The notes below the pieces were generated by a model. It did no database searches and had not been told where the DNA came from. It saw only the letters and a program-made list of their open reading frames with translations. 64,000 nt of DNA from Inonotus obliquus (lineage: Eukaryota > Basidiomycota > Agaricomycetes > Hymenochaetales > Hymenochaetaceae): NCBI GenBank assembly GCA_032164295.1, contig JAJHTX010000009.1:1612001-1676000 (forward strand), in the 5' to 3' direction. Position 1 is the stretch's first letter. Each line of letters starts with the position of its first letter. Both the position numbers and the translations under genes were made by a program. Positions 46,456-57,456 of the stretch are shown here, one piece after another.

Positions 46456-47152
46456 GGAACAAGCCGAGCCACGTTCAGCTGCATCGAGTCACCGCGCGCA
46501 AAGGAGTAGAGCATCACAGTCGACAACCACTTCATTGATTGAGGTGGTCTCTAGGCGCTCCATAGATGCAATTTTGCATTACAGCGAAACTAGATTAATC
46601 TAACTTTCTCTGGGCATATCACGTAAATTTATTTGGCTACGAATGTAGCTCGAGCGGGTGGTGTAGTACAGTACCGTTGAGTGCATGTTTCGATGTAGCG
46701 ATTGACCTCTACCGGTCCACCGGAGCAGGGATCGTGTTTCATTTCCAAATATCTAGTCAGACGCTTTGCTTGTTCTCGACCGTGGTGAGAACAGAGCGTT
46801 GCCAACTGCAAGGCGCCGTCGTTCACAATGAGGAATCAAAACGGGACCACCTCCCGAATGCCAGAAGGTTTGAAAGCACACCATCCTCGGGTAGAATCCG
46901 TCTTGACCATTGACAGATGGGGAACAAACATCTGTCGAAGATTCCATGACTTTTCGACAGAACAAGAATAATATGAGAACAGAATTGCAGCACACAACAC
47001 TAAGTTTGTGCTGGGGTGGATATTCTCTCCAAGACCTGCCTATAAACTATGAATTACAAAAAAAAAGTCACAACGAGTACGCAGAAATATGATCAAGAAT
47101 AAAAGAAACAAGCGATATGAGTATGTACAACCAATCCCCGTGTGTATCGTGT
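46456..47152. other. Intergenic spacer
   Basis: No gene is supported. An A-run at 47050 and AT-rich sequence precede the convergent FunK1 gene end. Confidence 0.45.
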
Positions 47153-49809
47153 TCAGAAGACTTCGAGTTGGTATCTTGGCAATCGAAGGGGGCGCATATT
47201 CGCCAGAGTGTCGTCGTCATCCTCCCGCTTCCGCTTCTCCTGATTCACCGGGTACCCGGATAGCGCAGCTACACAGTCGTTTTCGCGCCGATTGACGATT
47301 GCCCTCAATGGAGGGGGAGCCGTGTCGGACTTTGGTTTCTCAACTAGCGCTGTCTTTTGCACGGCTTGAACATGAATGGCTGGAGACGCCTGGGGTGCAT
47401 TATCGACCCTTGAGAATTCGGTCCGACAGCCACCTCTCCCGAAGGGCAAAAGCTTGATATTCCGTCCATGTTCCTGGCATCGTCCAAGGAGTGTACGAAA
47501 TTCATCGTGAATCCCTTCAAAAGCATCTATGCGTATCGCAGGAAACTCCGCCTCGAATGCAATGGCCATATCGACGATTGTATTGCGAATAGTGTCAAGG
47601 ATATCTCGTAAGTCATCAAGGTAGTCTGGAATTGAAGCGATCTGGGAGTAAAAGTCATCGTTGCAAAAAAGGAACCACCTGCGATTCTCCGTCTCGCTAT
47701 TCCCTGGGAAGAGTTCTGCATTAGCACGCGCTCGTCGGGTATCGATTTCCGGAGGCAGATATGCGACAGCTGTGTTAGGGACAGCATCAAACGAGAAAAG
47801 AACCCAAATGGCGATCCACCAGAGTGATTCCAAGTCGTGGATGTCGTTGTGAAAGAAAGTGGGTGGACGTCGTGATTCGTGCATCAGCCTAACCTCTTCT
47901 ACCTTCCCTTCACTTATTGCCTGAATGTCAGCACGCAGTTGCTGTGGACTTGGCCGCGGGATGTACATATACCTGCGTTTCGAGGCCTCAACGGCCATGA
48001 ACTCAGGCGTCCCCTACACCATCGTCAGTGGGGCGTGCACGCAAGTGGTCAAATCACTCACAGCTATCCGCTCGCGCCCAACATCGGTATTCCTGCGTTT
48101 TGCATACTCTAAATCTCCGATCAATCCTCGCCCTTCCAAAAGGTACAGGTTATTGATACTCAGATCGCGATGTACCCAACCACTGCCGTGTATCCACTTC
48201 AATGCTATCCCGTCATTAGATACTTAAACTGTACAGAATGACACACAGCACACCTTTTGCGCAGTCGCTCAATACCAAGAAGACATCACCCAGTGACCTC
48301 ACGCGAATGAGTGGTTCCGCCATCTCTTTGAACACAATACGGTAGTGTCTCCGGCGATGAACCCTTCTTGTAGGATTGTACCAGGGAAGCGGTGATTTCA
48401 GGGTGCCTCTTTGCGAGTGTTGAAGTATGATATGAGCCGACGAGGGAACATCAGATCCTTCACCGTCGATGTGTATTGACTCCCTGGCGTTCACCTTGAT
48501 GTACTTCTTGAACGATGGAGAATATCCTCGCATGATGACCTTCGTCGTGTGGTCCTCCTCACCTTCCATCGGGACGAGACAGTGGGTCACGGGTGTGAGC
48601 AGGTGCGAAGCAACCTCATTCCGGATGTCTGAACCGTACTTCTTCTCGATGTCGCTCATCATCTCCTCATAGATACCATGCTCGAGAGGTTCCCCGTCAT
48701 CGATCCATACATCCTTCAAGACGTAGAATTCCTCTGATTCTGAGTCTGGTTGCTTCACTCTCCATACCCTCGTTGCGTGGCTATCTAGCATTTCAGCATT
48801 GTCAGCCAACACCTGAACCGTCTCGAATGTCTCGTCACCGACGGCAATGTGGTATGCTCGATTATCGTCGTTCAATGTGACTGCCCTGATAGTCGGATCC
48901 CATCCAAGCTCCTCCTTGGATGCGAATGCCAACGAGAGGAACACGTGTGTTAGTAAGTGAATCTCCTATCCAAATGGGTTAACTGGATTGCATCTGCGAC
49001 AGACTCAGAGAGAACAGCTCGCCTTTGTGAAGTCGAAGGCCGCACTGACGACCGGTGTCCCATGTGTGCCGAACCACAATCTCATGCTTCTGTCCTGGAC
49101 AGAGATTCCGAATGCGAACCGTCGGCAAGGATCCCGGGATAGAATCTTCTGGATGTTGCAAATCGTTTTGACACCAATCTGAAGGCGAGCATTTAGTCAC
49201 AGCAACGACGCACTTCTATACAACACTTACGTCTTCGCAATAACCGTCGACATCACTCTCGCCGAACTCAGATATAAGGGCAACGTCGAACCAAGAGGAT
49301 GGTTTCCCCTTCGCCCCATCTCCGACCATATGGTCGTCACTTCTGTCCCTCAGCAGAAAATATCCACTCGGCAGCGTCACCTTTCTCCCCGATTTTCGCC
49401 GTCGCATTGGCACCATTGACAAGTCAATTGTTCTTGCGAGGACCGGGGAGTCCTCAGGCACCATGGATGTCACCTTCTCGAATATATCCACCAAGGGTGC
49501 GAATGCGGCCCTCCGCGATCTCTTTGTGCGTCTCTTATGCGTCGTCCCAAATCCCTTCCACCTGCCCTTGCGTCCAACAAATCTTTCGCATTGTAGCGAT
49601 GAGACGACATCATCTACGCACACTCCTTTCTTTAAAGGAGGAAGCAGATGGAGGAGGAATGTGTTCGGGTCGATTTCTGGGACAGCATAGCCAGGATTAC
49701 GGCGTTCTTCGCGCATGTCGATTGGCATGCTTTTGCAGGATTGAGGCGTGGAACAGCCGTGGTTTGATTGACTATTTCTGGAGTGCTTTCTATTTTGAGC
49801 AGCAGTCAT
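47153..49809 (-). CDS. FunK1 fungal-type protein kinase, copy 1
   Basis: The ATG at 49809 starts MTAAQNRKHSRNSQSNHGCS. Exon 1 (to about 49228) holds the N-terminal FunK1 region (PEIDPNTFLLHLLPPLKKGV, GRWKGFGTTHKRRTKRSRR). Exon 2 carries DPCRRFAFGIS and MRLWFGTHGTPVVS. Exon 3 has LAFASKEELGWDPTI and DHTTKVIMRGYSPSFKKYIK. The catalytic region reads LKWIHGSGWVHRDLSINNLY with HRD and the downstream Asn, then GRGLIGDLEYAKRR, where DLE replaces DFG. The GTPEFMAVE activation segment follows across an intron, then FFHNDIHDLESLWWIAIWVL, the FunK1 signature. The C-terminus has a basic-acidic tail KRKREDDDDTLANMRPLRLP. Stop at 47153. FunK1 kinases are basidiomycete-expanded with unknown substrates. It appears intact. 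Confidence 0.85.
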
Positions 49810-50894
49810 GGTGTTTGTATTCTAAGGTCGCAGGAAAGCGAGTTACGCTATAAGAATGATGGATGTGGTGGCTTCACCGTCGAATACGGTGTGTCACTTC
49901 ACGTGATATTTTGTGACCGTCACGTATGCAGGACTGCTGCCTCCAATTCGGCTGGCACGAATACACTTCATGGGATGGGAATCAGCTCAAACAGTGGGGT
50001 GTGGCAATCCCTATAGAAGAAACGAGACTTCTCACGGTCCATGCCGCGTCGTGCCGGAGCTCGCTTATCCTTAAGCGATTACCGTTTTTTGAGAGACACA
50101 TTCGACTCCATGTATCCCCTTCCACATCACAAAACTAACTAGTTAAAAGTACATCAATCATGTATTTGATGTCAAATACTTAGATGTTCTAAAAAAAAGT
50201 GGTGTTTTACAGAAATCTGCCGAGATATAGCATTATTTAGGTCATGTTTATCTCCGTGGAGGGTTCGTTGATTCTTGATCGACGAACCGATCTGGCTAAT
50301 TCCTCGGGTTGAGGGGTTAATCCAAATTCTACAATACTGGTTATGGAATTGCTAATCACCTTAGTGGACTGTGTAGCTGATCCGATCTGAAACAACTAGC
50401 AACTAACTAATATTGCAGTTGAACCTGATACTATAATCGTACAGTATTAAGTCGGTGTGCAGACGCGATTGTTATACTGATGGTTATTCACAATAAGGGA
50501 ATATCGGGAATCGCACTACGTTGTGAGTAGCTCGTACCGTGCAGACAATAGGGAGAACAATCTAGTTGCAATCCGTATTCTTAGCTTTACTTCGATTTCA
50601 CACAATCGGTTTAGTTCAGCCGTGTCGCTACTGGTAATTTACTGGCTCGCAAGTAATTGATGTTACGATTTAACTTAGGGACTTATGGTAGGGTCCCTTG
50701 ACTTGGATTAAACTGCTAGGTCGGCTCTACGATGGCCTCCTTATATACTAATTTACATGTGTGACGTTACTACCTTGTTACTTACTGTTTATGGTATTTA
50801 TCTGTTTCTTCCTCTATGATACCTGGTCCGTGCTTTCTCTTTACTTCCTTCCTCATTTCACTACCTCTGTGTTACTAGCCTCTCTTTGATTAGT
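49810..50894. other. AT-rich spacer with repeat fragments
   Basis: The promoter of FunK1 copy 1 is at the left edge. The word CACGTGATATTTTGTGACC at 49900-49918 recurs in varied form at three other places in this region. A 17-bp GGGGTGTGGCAAT-type word (about 49995) has an inverted match near 52487. The rest, 50150-50890, is AT-rich with no gene. Local GC content is visibly lower than in the flanking kinase genes. Confidence 0.5.
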
Positions 50895-51665
50895 TTAGTG
50901 CAGTGGGCGGTACCATCTTGTAGATAGGTTTGATTCGTGGATAGGTAACGGCACTTGATCTAATTCAGCTATTCTAGGTAATTGCTGAGTCATCTGCCCT
51001 TGTATTTCGGGTCTCGTTGGTATCGGTAGGATTGGTCGTGGTACAGTCAGCCAGTTTCGAATAGTTTGCACTCGTGTATATTCTGGCGTTGTCCTGGCGC
51101 GTTGTAGGGTTATCCCTTGTACTCCTTGTAGGTGTATTACTCCGCCGTACTGTTCTACCTTTATTTCCATTATGGTATATCCATATGGTAATCCTCGACT
51201 TATGTAATTCATTATCCAATGCCCCCAAGCATATGCAGTTCTCTCGTTCGTTCCGGCTTGGTCTCGCTTGTAGGCAATGTCAACATCTACTATAGCTGCG
51301 TCGCATCGTTCGTGTCTTCCTTCCTGTGCTACGTTTCGTATTCCGATCATCATTACAAAGTGTCCGGCGTCGTAGGATAATACTCGTATCTCCCTTTCAT
51401 AAGCCTTTTGCATTTGTTGGTTAGGGTCGTAGGTTAATTCTACAAATCGACGTCGTATCATTATGTCGGCTTGTCCGTTCATTATGTCTCCGTACGTGAT
51501 CTCTCTGATTAATTCTCGCATTAGTCCTCCAGCTAGTTCTTTAGCTGGGCGGCACGTGTTGCAACATCGTAATATATTGCTTCGCGGTGTCGGAGGAACG
51601 ATGGGCTGTTCTAGTACTTGTATTACTGCCGCTAACCGCTCTTGTATCCAACGTAGGACGCTCAT
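50895..51665 (-). CDS. Intronless orphan gene, 256 residues, unlike codon use
   Basis: A clean ATG-to-TAA frame on the minus strand begins MSVLRWIQERLAAVIQVLEQ. I recognise no domain. A small Cys cluster (RCCNTCR) lies near residue 34, and the middle has regular hydrophobic/charged alternation (GHFVMMIGIRNVAQ, AAIVDVDIAYKRDQ, YTIMEIKVEQYGGVIHLQ) suggesting a beta-rich fold. Codon use is strongly A-ending (ATA for Ile, GTA for Val, CGA for Arg, TTA/CTA for Leu), unlike the C/T-ending preference of the FunK1, COQ8 or GH3 genes here. Such bias is common in retroelement or viral genes, so a mobile-element or viral origin is possible but not shown. No LTRs were found around it. Confidence 0.5.
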   Translation of the reverse strand: MSVLRWIQERLAAVIQVLEQPIVPPTPRSNILRCCNTCRPAKELAGGLMRELIREITYGDIMNGQADIMIRRRFVELTYDPNQQMQKAYEREIRVLSYDAGHFVMMIGIRNVAQEGRHERCDAAIVDVDIAYKRDQAGTNERTAYAWGHWIMNYISRGLPYGYTIMEIKVEQYGGVIHLQGVQGITLQRARTTPEYTRVQTIRNWLTVPRPILPIPTRPEIQGQMTQQLPRIAELDQVPLPIHESNLSTRWYRPLH

Positions 51666-53637
51666 AGTTGTTGGCTTATTAATGATGGATAATACTACCT
51701 TTCTAACAGGTCATATCTATGGAACTAGACAATTCCTTGAGAATTTTTTCTCAACAAAATGAAGATAGCCATAAAATAATACAGTTTGTGCATTTACATG
51801 AGAATTGTTGGAGAATTCACTGAGTTCTGAGCATTGGAAGAGCACATTGAATCTCACTAGATAAGGTAAAATCCCATCACGTGACACTATTTTGTGAGGA
51901 ACTCGAACCAACAAACTGAACAATAATGTGAGAAAACACCACAAAAAAAACTGTAAATACAGAACTCATCAGATTACTCAGTTAAGCATACCATAGTACT
52001 GGTATACCTGAAGACAAGGCTATCAGTAGGACTAGTGCCTCGCAAAACACCTATTTTAGTCTTTCTCAGAGATGCATACAGTGACACCATCTATATTGAA
52101 GAATCAACATAGAAAGGTCTGAAGTGCAGTAGATAGTGTATTGCTACTGTATCCATTCCAAAATCTCACTAAATAAATGACCGAACGGCTGATAACATCA
52201 CCAAAGGCCTTGTTTAGAACCTTGATAGTTGGCCATGGTCAACCGGTAATACTTAACAATAGAGTATGATAGGTGTGCAGTGTCTTCTATATTCATCTAG
52301 CATCACACTTTGAAAGCCTCTGTATTTAATTATCTGGTATATTTCTCATGGAATACTAATTATCTGGTCTTAGGAAGGATGGGTTCACAGTATGCAAAGG
52401 CGGTAAACGTGAATCGCCGTTTCTCACCATATTTGGTAAGTATACAAACTCCGCCCGAAAAAAGTTGTCTCGCGGGACTCTGAGGAATTGCCACACCCCA
52501 CAAACAGTGACAAACAGCTCAAGAAGGGACAGCACGTGATATTTTGGCACTTGTCACAGACGGGATACTATACTTCGTCTGCCGTCCACCTCGAGTCCTC
52601 GACTCCTCGTATATTTTCGTGATAATGCATCCGGAAAATTTGCTGCCCAGCTACAGAGCAATTGTTGTGCTTCTCATGGCTGCATGTCTATACTAATGCA
52701 CTCTCTCGGCCATCCAAGACTGCAGGTATAACATTATCGAACAAGCAGCTGCTCGATTTTGGTTCAAAGCCCTACAACATGAAGACCGACTCATGGCTCA
52801 GTGCTGTCTTGTCATGGATGGTACTTGCGAAGAGCTTCTTCTCGGAAAAGTGGTCCACATCAACGAGCTGCCTAATTGCGTAGAGATGCATGAAGACGAA
52901 AATCCCACATGGATGATCATCCTGGTCACCAAGGAACTCATTAGAGATGAGATGCTCTATCAATTTTTGAAGATACTGTTTTTGATACCGAGTAACGATG
53001 GATCGCGCAATACGGCTATTTGAAGGAAGACGTGGAGAGTCGTTGGTTAACACTGTCAGCCTGGGGTTTCTTTGTGGGTGCCGTTTCCTTATCTTGCATT
53101 CGATAGTCTTAGGAATTTGGGGATAGAATTTCTCTTTCCCCGAATGTAGGAGACGTATTTTGATAGAATACAACAAGCGGCTCCTGTTGTGATATAAGCT
53201 ATTCCACTTCTATTATTTGCACTCGATTCAAACCATAGTCCATCGACATCACGTCACGTTACAGTAAGCACTTACATTACAATGAGATCGTTCGACTCAA
53301 GTATCCAGATGCGCAAGGCCGCAATTTGCAAACAAGGAAAGAAGGAACACAATTCAAGGGGAGATGCTACCCTACCACCCTCTCTTGCTCGCATACTCAT
53401 CACAATTAATAACTGGTACCTATGTTTCACCCCAAACATCGATACTTATGAATCACAAAAGAAAATGGAAGTTAACAATTCCGAATACATGTCAAGGAAT
53501 ACATATCATAAGAGGCATACAAGTCACCATATCCATAGGTAAATCATATACAGAGGGCATAGTATTGAAGGTTGTGAGTCCTTGCAGACGACCTTTCTTT
53601 CACATTCTGGTTACATTATCAAATGTGAATAATTGGC
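51666..53637. other. AT-rich spacer between orphan gene and FunK1 copy 2
   Basis: CACGTGA-containing words occur at 51878-51897 and 52533-52550, and TCACAGACGGGATACT at 52554 recurs at 61147. No gene is certain; one small open frame (52793-53023) is listed separately. The rest is AT-rich sequence without recognisable content. Confidence 0.45.
52793..53023 (+). CDS. Small open frame of uncertain status
   Basis: The frame starts MAQCCLVMDGTCEELLLGKV and stays open upstream of the ATG for about 20 codons (EQAAARFWFKALQHEDRL). The composition is protein-like, with EDENPTWMIILVTKELIRDE, but there is no domain or homologue I know. It could be an exon of a decayed gene brought in with the AT-rich insert, or chance. 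Confidence 0.2.
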   Translation: MAQCCLVMDGTCEELLLGKVVHINELPNCVEMHEDENPTWMIILVTKELIRDEMLYQFLKILFLIPSNDGSRNTAI

Positions 53638-56383
53638 TCACCTTCTCCTGTTCGTTACATGTCCACCTCTGAGGTTACCGTCCTTATGACTTTGCCTCCT
53701 TCTCTTGTTCTTCGGATGCCTATCTGCGAAGTCACCATCATTTTGACTTCGCCTCCTTGTCTTCGTTCCAGACGGCCCGGGTATTTCTGGACTATTGTCT
53801 ATAAGAGGTTTGGAAAGGGGAAGATCTGCGGGGCTGTTGCGTAGTGTTGAGGGTCTTGTTACCTGCTGGTGTATCATTTGCACGTTTTGCTCGTTATTCG
53901 ACAATCGGATCCCTGTCGCTTTACGTGGCGCGAGCTCCATGCTGCCTGAGTCTACCTCGCAACTCTCCAAAACTTCCCGAAAAGTTTGTTGAACTCCTTT
54001 AATGACGTCCAGGTCAATGTTAGGAAGCCCCCCTTCAAACTCGTGATAACGAACCAACAGCTGTGTGCGCAGCTTATTCAAGTGTCGTTTGATTTGATTC
54101 AAGCATTCTGGCATCCACGAGAGTCTGCTTCTGAAAGTCTCAAAAAGACAAAGAAAGTCTCTACGGGACTCAATGGCAGGAGATCTTGGGAACAGTAATT
54201 TGGCGAACTCCTTCCGCTGTCTAGCCTTCTCAACAGTCAGTGCTGGCACGGCACTGATGTCATTTATGGCGAATACATAGATTGCAACCCACCATAAAGA
54301 CTCTAGGTCGTGGAGGTCGTTATGGAAAAAGGAAGGCGTCAACTTGGATCGACCTGGGAAGCTATCTTCGAAGTCCGCGTCTGAATTGTCCGCGGGTTGC
54401 ACAAAATGATAGGCTCGGCGAGCAATCTCAATAGCCATGAAATCCGCACTACCCTGGAACAAATATGAGCCATTATTGTTGAGTATCAGAAACGGGAACC
54501 CTACAGTTATCATTTGATGTGGAGGAGTATCGGAATCCTTGCGACGTGCATACTCCAAATCACCGATGAGACCACGACCATTATGCAAGTACAAATTTGC
54601 TGCGCCAATATCTCGGTGGACCCAGCCACAGCCGTGAATCCACTGGAGCGCTATACTATAGGTAAGTACATAGTAACAACACGCTAGGCTGTAATCATAC
54701 CTTCTGAACTGTCTTTAAGAACGGTAAAAACATCTGCCAACCTTCTCAATACATAGACTGGTTTTGCACACTCCAAAAAAACAACCCTATAGTGTTTTCG
54801 TGGGCAATAGTCTTTCAGCTGATAATCCGGCAAGTGAGTCTCGCAAATATCTTTATCAATTGCACTGGGTGCGCCCGCGCTATTGATAGCTGTTACTCTG
54901 TTCGATTCCTCGGTCCTTAAAGGGAATATTCCATCTGTGGGAGGCGTATATCCGCGCATCATCACTTTTGTCGTATGGTCCTCAATTCCGTTTACGTGGA
55001 CCTCCCAATACGCAACGGGGGTAAGAAGATGTGAAGCCACATCGTCCCGGACGACCACACCATATTTTTCCGCGACGTCACGTAACATGTTGGCATAAAT
55101 CGAATGTTCGAGCATTCGGTCATCTTCCACCCACACGTCCTTCAACACACGTGTTTCCTTTGACTCTAGGTCCGTCACCTTCCATACCCGTGTACCGCTG
55201 CTGACCGAGGCATCAGCCGCATCCTCCGAAAGGACTTCATTTGTCACGTATTTCCGTTCCTTAACTTGGATAAGATATGTGTTTCCTTCGGCATTATCGT
55301 TTCCACCTGTAACAACACCGATAGTGGGATCCCAGCCCAACTCTTCCTCCGACGCAAAGGATAAGGCGAGAAACACGTGAACAAAGTTTTCGACATCCTT
55401 GTTAATTGTTAGGAATTACTCGACTACCTTCATCACTCTTAACTCACTGTGGTGAAGTCAAATGGCTGACTTGTGGTCAGTAGCGACCGACTGCAGAACC
55501 ACAGGCGCATATAATTATCTTCCACAGTTATACCAAACGTGAATCTACGGCGTGGATCCTGTGCCATGATCTGCTGTATATGGAACAAGATCTTTTCTAC
55601 ATTCTTATGCCAGAGTCAGATAGTTAGAACATATAGAACAGAGCAACTCACATCATTTTGACCTGGTTTATCCTTCTTGAGTTCGAGGGGAGCAGCGATA
55701 TTTAACCAAGAGGGAACACTCGTGGCTTTCGCTTCCCTCTTTCTAGCTTTCCCATGAGGTGGCTGCCCTCTTGTCTCCCAGATATTTCCTTTCGTGTCCT
55801 GAGCGAACACCTTAATGGCGGCCTTCTGGCAAAAGAAAGCATCTGGGCGTGCTTTGCTGCCCCGCTGCGATATAGGTGCAAGATGTGGCAAGGAGACCAA
55901 AATGAAGTTCGGCTCAGATCGTTCGAGACCTTCAGATGCAACACGGCAAATCCTCGTGCATATCTCGCCAAGGGGTGCAAAGACCTCTTCTTCTCGGATA
56001 CCCTTCATTCTACTCGGGATCGTTTCGAAGGCCTTTATGGTGTTGCTGGTAGGATCGATTATGCTATCTTCCTCTCGCTTGAGGCGTGACACAAGCTTGG
56101 AAACATCAATGCCATCCTTTAGCGGAGGCAGCAAGTACTTGATGAATGAGGCGAGGCTGATTTCACGAATAGCATCCCCGAATTCTTCGCGTGCAGCCTG
56201 TCTCATGGATTCGAGAATTCCACTTCGATAGGCTGAAGAGTGAATCGTGCGTTGCATTGCTGGCGTTCCTCCAATATACTCGAAAGGTTGCTCAAACCCA
56301 CTGCGCTCTGGAGTCTTTGGTTCATCTTCCACGGCGGTAGACGACGCGTCTGCATCATCGTTAGTGTTGGTGATCTGGGACAT
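53638..56383 (-). CDS. FunK1 fungal-type protein kinase, copy 2 (diverged)
   Basis: The ATG at 56383 starts MSQITNTNDDADASSTAVED. Exon 1 ends near 55650 (FIKYLLPPLKDGIDVSKLVS, PSRMKGIREEEVFAPLGEIC). Exon 2 has NVEKILFHIQQIMAQDPRRR and MRLWFCSRS. Exon 3 has LSFASEEELGWDPTI and DHTTKVMMRGYTPPT. The catalytic exon reads WIHGCGWVHRDIGAANLYLH with HRD/Asn and GRGLIGDLEYARRK. After an intron come GSADFMAIEIARR (GSADF where copies 1 and 3 have GTPEF/GTPYF) and FFHNDLHDLESLWWVAIYVF. The C-terminus has two imperfect copies of an RRxSxxDGxxxxxHxxNxRRR motif, likely basic nuclear-targeting sequence. It lacks the KRKR-D tail of copies 1 and 3. The frame is intact. Confidence 0.82.
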
Positions 56384-57456
56384 GTTGTGATAAGAGTCAA
56401 GTGTGGTTTGCCGTGGATCCTGTTCCTTGGTGTTTTAAAACCGTTGTGGCTTACGCCAAGCTAACCAGCCACAACGTGCGCTTCAAGTCCTGGTTAGTTA
56501 TCAGATATGGCTCATTATCCCGACCATCTGTGAAGCCATAGAAGACGGTTGGTTGTAGTACATAGATCATGCCCAGACCAACATTAGCAGCAAACATAAA
56601 GAGTCAAAGAGAAGTACAAATGAGTTTCGCTGTGGAATACATAGGATATGAAATACTGGTAATGGCAAGACTTGTGTAAGCACGTGGATTGAGCACCAAA
56701 ACTTACATGTCCAGAATCAGTATGCGTAACCATTTTACGGCTAGTAGCAATCAAGTTGTCGCTTGTTCTATGACACTAGTCAGCACTCGAGCAATGTAAT
56801 GTTATTTTATATACCTCTCTTTCGTTTATTGTAATTTGATGATGTACCGTGCGGAAGAGTACAGCAGATCAGGAAGAATCAAAACGATCGACGTGGTCGA
56901 AGTGGTGAAATGCCTGTCCATTCATCTTTTGTTACTCGCTAGCGACCTAAGGCCACCTGTTAAGCAGCGCATTCACTACGGGTACGGTCCAGAAAGATAC
57001 GGTAGATATATCAGAGCCAATAGCTGCAACTGTGAGTGCAAAACAGTATTGCAAAGGTAGTGGCTACCGGTCGAAAGAAAAAGTAGGATCGATTGTGTTC
57101 ACCCGCGCGTGAACGAATGACGTTGAGGACGTTGCATTTTCCCACGGCGGTTTACATCTCATATTATGTTCTTCTACCAGATGGGAGAGTTATGAGAAAC
57201 AACAATCGCTGAAGTCTGCAATTACAATGTTAGGTTTACAAAATGCAATCAATAAGCTTTATCGAATAAGAACTACTGAATGGATAGCAAAATGAGACGA
57301 AGAACCGATAATTCTGTATGCGATTACCCTCTCAACGTTACAATACCTGATTTACCTTCTAGTATTCTTGAGCGGACGTTAGCAAACCTCAAGCCCAAGC
57401 CTTAAAACAACAAATTCTCGTGGTCAGCCCAACTTCCCATGCAAACCAATGGTACC
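56384..57456. other. Intergenic spacer between FunK1 copies 2 and 3
   Basis: No gene is supported. It contains the promoter of copy 2 and the 3' flank of copy 3, with AT-rich DNA at 56780-56850 and 57200-57330. Confidence 0.45.

Noticed and set aside
50150..52560. LTR retrotransposon around the orphan gene
   Set aside because: No paired direct repeats, primer-binding site or reverse transcriptase could be found by eye; only codon bias and scattered CACGTG words support it.
52772..53176. 134-codon minus-strand frame in the AT-rich spacer
   Set aside because: No ATG start and no domain; the overlapping plus-strand frame is equally uncertain. Left unannotated.
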